NCBI RefSeq assembly: GCF_002355855.1
Contig: NZ_AP017655.1
Coordinates: 2,979,001-3,043,000, forward strand
Direction: 5' to 3'
Source of the DNA: Sphingobium cloacae
GTDB taxonomy: Bacteria; Pseudomonadota; Alphaproteobacteria; Sphingomonadales; Sphingomonadaceae
Length of the DNA stretch: 64,000 nt
In this document: one piece after another, positions 1-8,451 of the stretch
Layout: every line of letters starts with the position of its first letter
Position numbering within the stretch: the first letter of the stretch is position 1
The notes under the pieces: generated by a model
What the model was told of the DNA's origin: nothing
Databases searched by the model: none
Seen by the model: only the letters and a program-made list of their open reading frames with translations
Program-made: the position numbers and the translations under genes

Positions 1-420
1 CTCCGCGAAATCCTCCCCCGCGACCGGCTGCCAGCTATGCGGCACCCGCAATCCCGCCTCGGCCGCCGCCGCCAGCGTCCGGTTCTTGTCGAGCACCTTT
101 TGCAGCGGCTCCATCCGGGGCACGAGCAGGTGGCAATCCCCGATGCGCGGCGGCAGTCCGGCGAGTTCCAGCAGGTCCGTTTCCGATGTCGCGAACAGGG
201 CCCCCGCGCCCGTGCGCGCGATCAGGTCCGGCAGCCACGCGGCGATGGGCCCATCAGGCCGCTCAAAGGCCGTCGTGCAATAGCGCGACGCCGCCGCCAC
301 GCCGGATGTCGACCGCCCGACACCATGGACCGGCACGCCATGCTGGCCCAGTTCCCGCATGATGGTAAGGCCGATCGCGCTGTCCAGACCCAGTATGATG
401 GCGCCGGCAAGGTGCGTCAC
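1..420 (-). CDS. ATP-grasp domain protein, N-terminal part (runs off the window)
   Basis: The first 140 codons of a gene that continues past base 1. The protein opens with a short hydrophobic strand and a Rossmann-like segment (AGAIILGLDSAIGL), and later has DKNRTLAAAAEAGLRVPHSW, the lysine-containing strand and the 'young, then older, wiser' linker typical of the preATP-grasp fold of carboxylate-amine ligases. The start is GTG at 420, whose GTGA overlaps the TGA stop of the upstream deacetylase gene (417-419), so the two are translationally coupled. By analogy with similar pairs it probably modifies a polysaccharide or its precursor. The substrate cannot be read from the fragment. Confidence 0.6.
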   Translation of the reverse strand, partial: MTHLAGAIILGLDSAIGLTIMRELGQHGVPVHGVGRSTSGVAAASRYCTTAFERPDGPIAAWLPDLIARTGAGALFATSETDLLELAGLPPRIGDCHLLVPRMEPLQKVLDKNRTLAAAAEAGLRVPHSWQPVAGEDFAE

Positions 421-1391
421 GCAGGGGCCAGCTTTCGTTCATAGCGCCAGTGGGCCCAAAGCTGCTGCGCCATGCGCGACGCGGTGCGCGCCCGGCTGGG
501 CGGCGCCAGCGTGAAGCCGGGCTTGCCGTCGCCCAGCGATGGGGAAAGATCGGCAAAGCCCCCCGCCTCGACGCCGGGAAGGCGCCGCGCTTCCTCGCAC
601 AATCGCTCGAACCGGCGCATCACGGCGCGATTGGGCCGCGCCCGGTCGCGCGAAAGCATTTCGAAACTATGCGTGACGACGACGAAGGCCGCCTGCCGCT
701 CCTGGACGGCATGGCGCAGCCCCACGCGCATTTCGGCGGCGGACATGGCGCAGATCTGCGCGGGGCGGAAGCCGCCCGGACGATCCGCAATGCCCGAAAC
801 CGGCACTTCCGTGAGGCCCAGCATCCGATGCGGCCCGGCAAGCCCACTCGCGGAAATGGCGCAATCGCGGCCCAGATAAGCGGGATTGACGCTGCTGTCC
901 CACGCGATGCCGACCTTGGCCAGCGCCCGCAGCGTATCGTCGTTCGCCCCGAAATTCCCGGCGCGGAAGGCGGTGACGGCGGGCGCGCCCGCTTCTTCCA
1001 GCAGGCGCTTGCCGCATCCCAGCAGCACTATCTGGTCGGCCAGCGAAAAGTCCCCGATATTCCGGCCCTGCCGCCCGCCGACCGGCGATGACTTCGCCCA
1101 TTGCAGCCATTCGCTATGGACATGCAGTTGAATCTCATGCCCGCGCCCCACGACCGCATCGACTATGGGCTTCAGGAAATCGGCGCCGTAAAGCAGCGCG
1201 GGCAGGGGATCGAGGAAGAAGACGCCCTTCAGGCCGTGCCGCTCCATCAGCGTCATCTGCCATTCGATGCCATAGGCCCGGCCCTCCGCCTCGCCCCAGA
1301 TGGAGCGGCGCAGATTCTCCTCCAGCCCCAGGCCGCGCTGGTAAAGCGCGGCGGACAATTCCGTGTCGACGGTGATGAGCAGCGTGGTCAT
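417..1391 (-). CDS. Polysaccharide deacetylase-like protein (NodB fold)
   Basis: A protein of about 324 residues. It starts MTTLLITVDTE, where the D-T-E strand is the first metal-site motif of the NodB/CE4 fold. HEIQLHVHSEW is the second motif (HxxxH-like, metal-binding histidines), and TAFRAGNFGAND matches the arginine-glycine motif 3. The first methionine in the frame lies 27 bases further upstream, but MTTLL fits the family start. No signal peptide is visible, so it may act in the cytoplasm on a sugar precursor. It is coupled by a 4-base overlap to the ATP-grasp gene. The exact substrate is unknown. Confidence 0.7.
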   Translation of the reverse strand: MTTLLITVDTELSAALYQRGLGLEENLRRSIWGEAEGRAYGIEWQMTLMERHGLKGVFFLDPLPALLYGADFLKPIVDAVVGRGHEIQLHVHSEWLQWAKSSPVGGRQGRNIGDFSLADQIVLLGCGKRLLEEAGAPAVTAFRAGNFGANDDTLRALAKVGIAWDSSVNPAYLGRDCAISASGLAGPHRMLGLTEVPVSGIADRPGGFRPAQICAMSAAEMRVGLRHAVQERQAAFVVVTHSFEMLSRDRARPNRAVMRRFERLCEEARRLPGVEAGGFADLSPSLGDGKPGFTLAPPSRARTASRMAQQLWAHWRYERKLAPA

Positions 1392-1509
1392 GGGCGGTCC
1401 GGTCCGGGGGCGACTCATTTTCTAGCGGGCAGATATTAAGGACAGGTAATATGGCCGCCCGATGGACGCTTTCCTACCGATGGGACGGGTGGGGAGCGGA
1501 CATCAATTG

Positions 1510-1532
1510 TCCCTCGCCCCATGGGTGAGGGA
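1510..1532 (-). terminator. Inverted repeat downstream of pgeF
   Basis: TCCCTCGCCC and GGGTGAGGGA form a 10-base stem with one non-Watson-Crick position and a 3-base loop. It lies in the 280-base gap between the stop of pgeF and the start of the deacetylase gene, both on the minus strand, where a terminator is expected. There is no clear T run. The rest of the gap (1392-1671) shows no gene. The sequence also resembles a worn REP-type intergenic repeat. Confidence 0.35.
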
Positions 1533-1671
1533 GAAACCGCCTTCGCGATAGCGTGTAACCTGGCCTCCCGCCCCTCATCCAACGCCTCCCAAGGGGAGAA
1601 GGGAAAACCCATGTTCCCTCATGCCCCGAATCCGCCACCGCAATATCGCAGGCCCGCAAGTTCCAATCCGC

Positions 1672-2433
1672 TTAACTCCCCAGCGCGATCATGGAAATCT
1701 GCCGCCCATAGTCCGCCTCGCCGCGATGACAGGAACGGCGATAGCTGTAGAAGCGGCCCGGCTGCCCATAGGTATCCTCGTCCAGCATCTCGATCGAGCG
1801 GATGCCCGCATCGGCCAGCCGCGACGCCACATAGGCGGCGATATCGAACTGGCAATGCCCCTCCCGCCCCGGCGTGAAGAAACGGGCGTTCGCCGCATCT
1901 TCCCGCTCGAACCGTTCGGCGAAGTCGTCCGTCACCTCATAGGACGACCGGCCGATGCAGGGGCCGATGGCGCAGGCGATGCGGTCGCGCCCGGCCCCCA
2001 GCGCCTCCATCGCCGCGATGCAATTGTCCGTGACGCCCGCGACGGCGCCCTTCCACCCCGCATGGGCCGCGCCGACCACGCCCGCCTGCCGGTCGGCGAA
2101 CAGCACCGGCACGCAATCGGCGGTCAATATGCCCAGGATCAGGTCCGGCCGGTCCGTCACCATGGCGTCGGCGGGCGGGCGATCTTCTTCCGCGATGGGG
2201 CCGGTGACCGTCACGACATCGGGCGAATGGACCTGCCGCACCGTCACCAGCGTTCCGCCCGGCAGCAGCGCGTCGCGCGCCAGGTCGCGGTTGCGCAGCA
2301 CCGCCTCGCGATCATCCTCCGACCCCAGTCCCACGTTCAGGCCGCCATGGACGCCTGTCGAAACGCCGCCTTTCCTGCCCGCGAAGCCATGCGTCACGCC
2401 CGCCAGATTCCGTGCCCGCAGCAATTCCACCAT
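1672..2433 (-). CDS. pgeF: Peptidoglycan editing factor PgeF (YfiH/laccase-domain family)
   Basis: A 253-residue protein of the Cu-oxidase_4/YfiH family. Visible family marks are HGFAGRKGGVSTG near the N terminus, VRQVHSPDVV, the metal-site stretch HAGWKGAVAGV, and CAIGPCIGRSSYEV. The histidines and cysteine of these motifs are the conserved metal ligands. Known members remove wrongly incorporated L-Ser from peptidoglycan precursors and show purine nucleoside phosphorylase activity in vitro. The length is normal. It appears to be a single gene transcribed towards the deacetylase, and is not part of the polysaccharide locus. Confidence 0.9.
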   Translation of the reverse strand: MVELLRARNLAGVTHGFAGRKGGVSTGVHGGLNVGLGSEDDREAVLRNRDLARDALLPGGTLVTVRQVHSPDVVTVTGPIAEEDRPPADAMVTDRPDLILGILTADCVPVLFADRQAGVVGAAHAGWKGAVAGVTDNCIAAMEALGAGRDRIACAIGPCIGRSSYEVTDDFAERFEREDAANARFFTPGREGHCQFDIAAYVASRLADAGIRSIEMLDEDTYGQPGRFYSYRRSCHRGEADYGRQISMIALGS

Positions 2434-2595
2434 CCTGTTTTTCCTCGCGGTCGTTGAAAAGGCGTGTCCCCGATACGCAACATACTTGCGCGGGACGGAT
2501 TAGGCGATAGGTTTCGATCCCATGCCATTCCGGCGAAAGTGGCCTGCACCGTCCTGTGCCGCTTCTGGGAAAAAGACGATTAGGGGGCCTCAACC

Positions 2596-4212
2596 ATGAT
2601 TTTCGGGCGCATCAAGCCTCTGGACGCCATATTGGCGACGGCGCAGAAGAAATCCCTCGTCCGGACGTTGGGGCCTGTCCAGCTCACGCTTCTGGGCGTC
2701 GGCGCCATCATCGGCACCGGCATCTTCGTCCTGACCGCCGCCGCCGCGCAGAAGGCTGGGCCGGGCATGATGTGGAGCTTCGTGATCGCGGGGCTGGTCT
2801 GCGCCTTCGCCGCGCTCTGCTATTCCGAACTGGCCTCGATGGTGCCGGTGTCCGGGTCCGCCTATACCTACAGCTATGCGGTGGTGGGCGAATTGCTCGC
2901 CTGGATGGTGGGCTGGGCGCTCATCCTCGAATATGCGGTCGCGGCCAGCGCCGTGTCGGTGGGATGGTCCGGCTATTTCATGGGCCTCCTCAAAAGCGTG
3001 ACGGGGCTGGAACTGCCGCAGGCGCTTTCCGCCGGGCCGGTATGGACCATGAACGGCTGGATGCCCCATGCCGATTTCACCCATGGCGTCATCAACATTC
3101 CCGCCATCGTCATCGCGCTCGCGGTGACGGCGCTGCTGGTGATCGGCACGACCGAAAGCGCCCGCGTCAACGCCGTGCTGGTCGCGATCAAGGTGACGGC
3201 GCTCACCGCCTTCATCGCGCTGACGCTGCCGGTGCTGGACACGGGGAATTTCTCGCCCTTCGCGCCCAATGGCTGGTTCGGGCCGGAAGGGACCAGCGGC
3301 ATGGGCATCGTCGGCGCGGCCGCGTCGATCTTCTTCGCCTATGTCGGCTTCGACGCGGTGTCGACCGCGGCGGAGGAGACCAAGAATCCCCAGCGCAACG
3401 TGCCCATCGGCCTGATCGGCAGCCTGGCGCTCTGCACCCTCTTCTACCTCTTCGTCGCCGCCGGGGCCATCGGCGCCATCGGCGCGCAGCCGGTGCTCGG
3501 CCCCGACGGCGCGGTGGTCGCGCCCGGATCGGCGGGTTTCGCCGCCGCCTGCGCCACCGCCGCCCATGCGGGCGATCTGGTCTGCTCCAACGAAGCGCTC
3601 GCCCATGTGCTGCGCGCGATCAACTGGACGACTGTAGGAAATGCGCTGGGCCTCGCCGCCAACCTCGCCCTGCCGTCCGTCATCCTGATGATGATGTTCG
3701 GCCAGACCCGCATCTTCTTCGTCATGGCCCGCGACGGCCTGCTGCCCGAAAAGCTCGCCAGCATCCACCCCCGCTTCAAGACGCCTCATATCGTGACCAT
3801 GGTCACCGGCGTCTTCGTCGCGATAGGAGCCGCGCTGCTCCCCGTCGGCCAGCTCGCCGACATTTCGAACTCCGGAACATTGTTTGCCTTCTTCATGGTT
3901 TCGATCGCCGTGCTGGTCCTGCGCGTCAAGGATGCGGGCCGCCACCGGCCTTTCCGCACGCCCCTGGTCTGGGTGATCGCGCCGGCCGCCACCATCGGCT
4001 GCGTGTTCCTGTTCCTGAACCTGCCCATCGACGCGCAGCTGGTGCTGCCGGTGTGGGGCGGCCTCGGCCTCGTCTTCTATTTCCTCTATGGGTATCGCAA
4101 GAGCCATGTCGGGCGCGGCATCGTCGACATCCATGAAGACGATCCCGACGCCCCGCCCCAACCCGTGCCGCCCATGCCCGGCGCGCCGACGCCGGGCGGG
4201 CGCGACGCCTGA
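2596..4212 (+). CDS. APC-superfamily amino acid permease
   Basis: A 538-residue inner-membrane protein with about 12 or more hydrophobic segments. The APC signature GVGAIIGTGIFVLTAAA lies in TM1 (about residues 35-52), the unwound helix that binds the substrate amino and carboxyl groups. SIFFAYVGFDAVSTAAEETKNPQRN in TM6 is typical of the cationic amino acid transporter (CAT/YfnA) branch. A proline-rich cytoplasmic tail (DDPDAPPQPVPPMPG) ends the protein. It stands alone, with no binding protein or catabolic gene beside it. Specificity is not predictable from sequence alone. Confidence 0.88.
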   Translation: MIFGRIKPLDAILATAQKKSLVRTLGPVQLTLLGVGAIIGTGIFVLTAAAAQKAGPGMMWSFVIAGLVCAFAALCYSELASMVPVSGSAYTYSYAVVGELLAWMVGWALILEYAVAASAVSVGWSGYFMGLLKSVTGLELPQALSAGPVWTMNGWMPHADFTHGVINIPAIVIALAVTALLVIGTTESARVNAVLVAIKVTALTAFIALTLPVLDTGNFSPFAPNGWFGPEGTSGMGIVGAAASIFFAYVGFDAVSTAAEETKNPQRNVPIGLIGSLALCTLFYLFVAAGAIGAIGAQPVLGPDGAVVAPGSAGFAAACATAAHAGDLVCSNEALAHVLRAINWTTVGNALGLAANLALPSVILMMMFGQTRIFFVMARDGLLPEKLASIHPRFKTPHIVTMVTGVFVAIGAALLPVGQLADISNSGTLFAFFMVSIAVLVLRVKDAGRHRPFRTPLVWVIAPAATIGCVFLFLNLPIDAQLVLPVWGGLGLVFYFLYGYRKSHVGRGIVDIHEDDPDAPPQPVPPMPGAPTPGGRDA

Positions 4213-4378
4213 GGGCACGAAAAGGGCGGGTCAGCGAAAGCGATCCGCCCCCACTCCCCCATAATGATTACCCCCGAAATGTTGCTGCAGAAACAGGACG
4301 GGGAGCATAAAAGTGTGCGCTCTCCTAGCGGCCGCAGATGCACGACGGCCGGAGAAGGGGGGCGAAGGGCCGAGGCGC

Positions 4379-5395
4379 ATGAAGCATTTCCGACTAAAGG
4401 CGAGCCGCTCGACGCCTGCCATCGCCCGGATAGACGCTTCGGAATTGTCACCCGGCAGTCTGGGACAATATTTCCATGACGGAGCCTCCGCTGCCGTCAT
4501 CACGGGAAATGAGTGGATAACGACCCTGTGGCGGTCGCTGACCGCCCAAGACTCCGCCATGCCCTGGACGGCGTCGCTCTACGATCTCGCGGGCAATTTA
4601 AGAGCGCATGACCATGTCACCGAAGCATTGGGAGACGTCTATTATTTCAAGCCGCGTCGCCATTCCTATATTGGCCGCAAGATCGAGATACGCTCCGACC
4701 ACGGGATGCTGTCGAGCACCCCGGCATCCTTTCGCACACGGCAGGGCAGCTGGCAGATCAGCGACCTGTTGCGCGAGCAATGCTGGCGCTTTTCCATGGC
4801 CGTGATGAAGGCGCTGGCGCCTGCCAGGGCAAGGGAGGCGCAGTTCGACGGCGTACGCGCCGTGGTGCAGCATCTGCGCTATCACGACACGATGGACGGT
4901 CATAATTCGCTCTATGTCATGGTGCACAACTCGCTGGGGGCATGGGGCCGGATCGGTTACGGGCTGGATCGCCGCCGCGAAGAGTTGCGCGGCCCGCTGG
5001 GACGCCGCGGCGTTTCCGATGCGCTGGCGCTGCTTTCGCTAGCCCCGCCGCTGCGCGCGGCGATCGACCGGCTGAACAGCCTGGCAGGTCATTTCGATAA
5101 GCGCGGCATGGTGCCGGACGGCTATTCGCTCCTGTCGAAAGAGCATGTCGATACCCGCTATTTCTCCGCCTTGTGCGGTTCGCGCCGCAATCTGCGGACC
5201 GACATATTCGTGGACGGCGCATGGCTGCCCTTGCCGGTGAACAGCACGGACATCGTCGTCATTCCCGGCGCGCGGGCCATGCTTGCCTATGGCATCCAGC
5301 CGACCCTGCACCGGGTGCTTCAGGCCGATGGCGAGCATGGCGAAGGCGAGGACGGCGACGCCGCGAACATCACGCTTCTGCTGGGCGCCAAGTAA
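4379..5395 (+). CDS. 2-oxoglutarate/Fe(II) oxygenase-like protein (isopenicillin N synthase fold)
   Basis: A 338-residue protein. The C-terminal half carries a full facial triad: HVD (His256, Asp258) and PTLHRV (His311), with Arg313 where the 2-oxoglutarate carboxylate is bound in this family. Between them FVDGAWLPLPVNSTDIVVIPG is the usual jelly-roll strand pattern (G-W-x-P ... D-I-V-V-I-P-G). The first methionine of the frame is at 4313, but the ATG at 4379 gives a family-like length. It is not in a tight operon: a 130-base gap separates it from the glycosyltransferase gene. A role in modifying a sugar or lipid of the polysaccharide is a guess from position. Confidence 0.6.
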   Translation: MKHFRLKASRSTPAIARIDASELSPGSLGQYFHDGASAAVITGNEWITTLWRSLTAQDSAMPWTASLYDLAGNLRAHDHVTEALGDVYYFKPRRHSYIGRKIEIRSDHGMLSSTPASFRTRQGSWQISDLLREQCWRFSMAVMKALAPARAREAQFDGVRAVVQHLRYHDTMDGHNSLYVMVHNSLGAWGRIGYGLDRRREELRGPLGRRGVSDALALLSLAPPLRAAIDRLNSLAGHFDKRGMVPDGYSLLSKEHVDTRYFSALCGSRRNLRTDIFVDGAWLPLPVNSTDIVVIPGARAMLAYGIQPTLHRVLQADGEHGEGEDGDAANITLLLGAK

Positions 5396-5526
5396 GCGGC
5401 GATACCGGCCCAAAGGGTTACTAGCCATATTCACCCCACACGGCGGCGGCGCGCGCCCTTATCCTTGGCGCGACACCGGCAGAGCGGATCGAATTGATTC
5501 GCGTCTGTGCTTTTCGGGAGGAAGGC

Positions 5527-6726
5527 GTGAAGATCGTCGTCGTCGCCAGCTTCGCACCATCGCTGGTCAATTTTCGCGGCCGATTGCTGGAAAGCCTCGT
5601 CTCGCGCGGACATGAGGTCATCGCCTGCGCGCCGGAGGACGATCCCGGCGTCGCCGAAACCCTCGGCCGCTGGGGCGTGCGATATCAGGGCATTCCGATG
5701 GCGAGGGCCGGGATCAATCCCTTCGCGGACCTCAGGACATTGGGCGCGCTTGCCCGGCTGTTCCTTCGGCTGCGCCCCGGACTGGTGCTGGCCTATACCC
5801 AGAAGCCGATCATCTATGGCGGCATCGCCGCGCGGCTGACGGCGCCTCGCGCGCGCCGCATCCTCATGTGCAGCGGCCTCGGCTATGCCTGCACGGGCGG
5901 CGAGGGGGCGGACAGGCTCCGGGCATTCGTCCGCGCCGTCATGGCCCGCCTGTTCCGCCTCGCGACGGCGCGCGCGGATCGGGTACTGGTCTTCAACCGG
6001 GACGACGGCATCGACATGCGCAGGCTGGGCATGGTCGCGCCGGGGCAGGACATCGTGCAGGTGCCGGGATCGGGCGTGGACGTGGCGCATTTCCGCGAAA
6101 GACCGCTTCCCGGCGGCCCTCCCACTTTCCTGATGATCGCGCGGCTGCTGCGCGACAAAGGCGTGGTCGATTATGTGGAGGCCGCCCGCCTGGTCCGCAA
6201 ACGCCATCCGGAGGCGCGTTTCCGTATATTGGGGCCGTTCGACCCCAACCCCTCAGCGGTGAGCGAAAGGGACATGCGCGGCTGGGTCGAGGAAGGCACG
6301 ATCGAATATCTCGGTTCCACCCATGACGTCCGGCCTTGCCTCGCCGAAGCCGGCGTGTTCGTCCTTCCCTCCTACTATCGGGAAGGATTGCCGCGAAGCA
6401 CGCTCGAAGCCATGGCGACCGGCCGCGCGATCATCACCACGGACTCTCCGGGATGCCGCGAGCCCGTGGTGCATGGCGAAAATGGCTGGCTCGTCCCCGT
6501 CCGCGATCCGCAGAGCCTCGCCGCGCATATGATGCGCTTCATCGCGCAGCCCGATCTGATGGCCCAGATGGGCAGGAGATCGCGCGAGATCGCGGTCGGC
6601 CATTACTCCGTCGACCAGGTCAACGCCCTGCTGATCGACCTCATGGGATTGAACGAAGACCGCGGTGCCGCCCCTTCCACCCATGACCGGCGCGCCATGG
6701 CGGCATCGCTGGCCCAGCAATCATGA
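5527..6726 (+). CDS. GT4 glycosyltransferase, PglA/WbnK-like
   Basis: A 399-residue GT-B protein. The N-terminal domain starts KIVVVASFAPSLVNFR. The C-terminal nucleotide-sugar domain carries FLMIARLLRDKGVVDYVEAA, then VFVLPSYYREGLPRSTLEAM, the EGxPxxxxEA retaining-transferase motif, followed by GRAIITTDSPGCREPV. I chose the GTG at 5527 because GGAGG (5517-5521) precedes it by five bases. A longer frame opens at 5494. Its stop overlaps the ATG of the initiating sugar transferase (ATGA at 6723), so it probably adds the second sugar to the lipid-linked residue made by that enzyme. Confidence 0.85.
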   Translation: MKIVVVASFAPSLVNFRGRLLESLVSRGHEVIACAPEDDPGVAETLGRWGVRYQGIPMARAGINPFADLRTLGALARLFLRLRPGLVLAYTQKPIIYGGIAARLTAPRARRILMCSGLGYACTGGEGADRLRAFVRAVMARLFRLATARADRVLVFNRDDGIDMRRLGMVAPGQDIVQVPGSGVDVAHFRERPLPGGPPTFLMIARLLRDKGVVDYVEAARLVRKRHPEARFRILGPFDPNPSAVSERDMRGWVEEGTIEYLGSTHDVRPCLAEAGVFVLPSYYREGLPRSTLEAMATGRAIITTDSPGCREPVVHGENGWLVPVRDPQSLAAHMMRFIAQPDLMAQMGRRSREIAVGHYSVDQVNALLIDLMGLNEDRGAAPSTHDRRAMAASLAQQS

Positions 6727-7439
6727 AAGCCCGCGTCCTGATCGAAGGAATCGTCGCCGCGCTGATGCTCGTGCTGGCCGCGCCTGTGCTGTTGGGCATC
6801 GCGGTCGCGGTCCGGCTTTCCATGGGACGGCCGGTCATCTTCTCGCAGATCCGCAGCGGCCTCCACCGCCACCCCTATGCCTTGCGGAAATTCCGCACCA
6901 TGACGGATGCGCTTGACGGGAACGGGCAGCTTCTGCCGGACGATCTTCGCACCACGCGGGTCGGCGCTTTCCTGCGGCGCAGCCGGTTGGACGAACTTCC
7001 CGAGTTATGGAACATCGTCAAGGGCGAGATGAGCTTCATCGGTCCCCGTCCGCTGCTTCCCCCCACCATCGCGGTCATGCAGGACAAGGGCGAACGACGG
7101 TGCAGCGTGCGGCCGGGGCTGACCGGCTGGGCGCAGACGAAGGGGGGCCAGCTTCTCAGCCTCAGCGAGAAACTGGATCTCGACCTCTGGTATATCGACC
7201 ATGCCTCCCTCCGGCTGGATGCGGTCATCCTGTGGCGCACGCTGCTGGTCGTGCTGCTGGGCGACCGGCGATCCTATGCGCCTTCCTCGATGAACATGCA
7301 GGCCAGCACCGAGGACCGCCGCTACGCCACCCCCACGGGCCTGTCATCGGGCCGCGCGGGCGATTCGGCGGCTCGCGATATTGCCGAGCCGGAAGAGGAG
7401 GAGCCGATGGCGCGCGAACGGGCGGCCGGACGGCGATAG
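6723..7439 (+). CDS. Initiating undecaprenyl-phosphate sugar-1-phosphate transferase (PglC/ExoY family)
   Basis: A 238-residue monotopic membrane enzyme. One N-terminal hydrophobic helix (about residues 5-30) is followed by the catalytic domain with LRKFRTM, then SRLDELPELWNIVKGEMSFI (the D-E pair is catalytic), GPRPL, and PGLTGWAQTKGG. The short form, without the multi-helix N-terminal domain of WbaP, is that of PglC-like enzymes. It moves a sugar phosphate from a UDP-sugar to undecaprenyl phosphate and so starts each repeat unit. The C terminus has a low-complexity acidic/basic tail. It is coupled to the upstream GT4 gene by a 4-base overlap. Confidence 0.92.
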   Translation: MKARVLIEGIVAALMLVLAAPVLLGIAVAVRLSMGRPVIFSQIRSGLHRHPYALRKFRTMTDALDGNGQLLPDDLRTTRVGAFLRRSRLDELPELWNIVKGEMSFIGPRPLLPPTIAVMQDKGERRCSVRPGLTGWAQTKGGQLLSLSEKLDLDLWYIDHASLRLDAVILWRTLLVVLLGDRRSYAPSSMNMQASTEDRRYATPTGLSSGRAGDSAARDIAEPEEEEPMARERAAGRR

Positions 7440-7470
7440 CAGAGCGGACATGACTGGAGGGAGTGAAGGA

Positions 7471-8379
7471 ATGAAGCCGAATTTTTTCATCGTCGGGGCG
7501 CCCAAATGCGGAACGACGGCATGGGTGGAATATCTTCGTTCGCATCCCGGCATCTTCATTTCGGCGGCGAAGGAGCCGCATCATTTTTCCCGCGACTTCC
7601 CCAAATGGAACTTCGTTCCCCGGCTGGACGATTATCTGGCGCTGTTCGAGAAAAGCGGGCCCGCGTCCGCGGTGGGCGAAGGATCGGTACGCTATCTCTA
7701 TTCGAAGGTGGCGGCGCGGGAGATCCACAAGTTCAATTCCGACGCCCGCATTCTCATCTTCCTGCGCGATCAGGAGGATTTCCTTCCCTCGCTCCATCAT
7801 CAGCAGCTTTACAATGGCGATGAGAATATCGAGGATTTCGAACGGGCATGGCGCTATTCAGCGGAGCGTCCCGCCTATAGCATCCCTGCCTGCTGCCGGG
7901 AACCGAGCTTCCTCGACTATGCGGCCATGGGCCGCTTCCATGAACAGGTGGAGCGTTATTACGCAATCTTTCCGCACGATCAGATCCGGGTCATCTGCTT
8001 TCGCGACTGGGTCGGCGATCCTCGCGGCACCTATCTGGAGATACTCGATTTCCTGGGGCTGGAGGATGATGGCCGGACCGATTTTCCGCGCATCAACGAA
8101 GCCAAATATCACAAGAGCCGGCTGGTCGCATCCCTGACGCAGATTCCGCCCGGCTGGGTGCGCCGCTCTTCGGCGGTCCTGACCCGGATCGCCGGAAAGG
8201 AGATGGGCCTATTGGCCCGCCTGCGCCGGATGAACCGGGGCACCGGTTACCGGACGCGGATCGATCCGTCGCTCAAGGAGGAAATCCGGCGCTATTATGA
8301 AAGGGACAACGCCCTTCTCCATGAGCGCATCGGCGCCCGGCTCGGCCGGGCCGCGCGACCGGTGCGATCCGCCGCCTGA
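7471..8379 (+). CDS. PAPS-dependent sulfotransferase
   Basis: A 302-residue cytoplasmic protein. FFIVGAPKCGTTAWVEYL is the 5'-phosphosulfate loop (Lys12, Gly14, Thr15, Thr16), and ARILIFLRDQEDFLPSLHHQ provides the Arg/Ser 3'-phosphate site. The rest is the usual sulfotransferase_1/3 layout. I chose the ATG at 7471, preceded by GAAGGA, because MKPNFF places the P-loop at its normal position; an upstream ATG at 7450 is possible. Position right after the initiating transferase suggests it sulfates a sugar of the exopolysaccharide or its lipid-linked precursor. No PAPS synthesis genes are nearby. Confidence 0.85.
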   Translation: MKPNFFIVGAPKCGTTAWVEYLRSHPGIFISAAKEPHHFSRDFPKWNFVPRLDDYLALFEKSGPASAVGEGSVRYLYSKVAAREIHKFNSDARILIFLRDQEDFLPSLHHQQLYNGDENIEDFERAWRYSAERPAYSIPACCREPSFLDYAAMGRFHEQVERYYAIFPHDQIRVICFRDWVGDPRGTYLEILDFLGLEDDGRTDFPRINEAKYHKSRLVASLTQIPPGWVRRSSAVLTRIAGKEMGLLARLRRMNRGTGYRTRIDPSLKEEIRRYYERDNALLHERIGARLGRAARPVRSAA

Positions 8380-8391
8380 TAGGCCGGGACA

Positions 8392-8435
8392 GGATGGGGG
8401 TGGGACGCTCAGATCGGTCCTTCCCACCCCCATCC
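8392..8435. terminator. Bidirectional hairpin between convergent genes
   Basis: GGATGGGGGTGGGA (8392-8405) and TCCCACCCCCATCC (8422-8435) form a perfect 14-base stem with a 16-base loop. It lies between the sulfotransferase gene (plus) and the LuxR-type gene (minus), which converge here. There is no long T run on either side, but position and stem strength fit a shared terminator. Confidence 0.7.
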
Positions 8436-8451
8436 CGCATCCTTCGGCCGA

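Noticed and set aside
2590..4218. A 542-codon open frame antisense to the permease
   Set aside because: Its text is a run of His, Arg, Gly and Asp codons with no domain; the permease on the other strand is clear.
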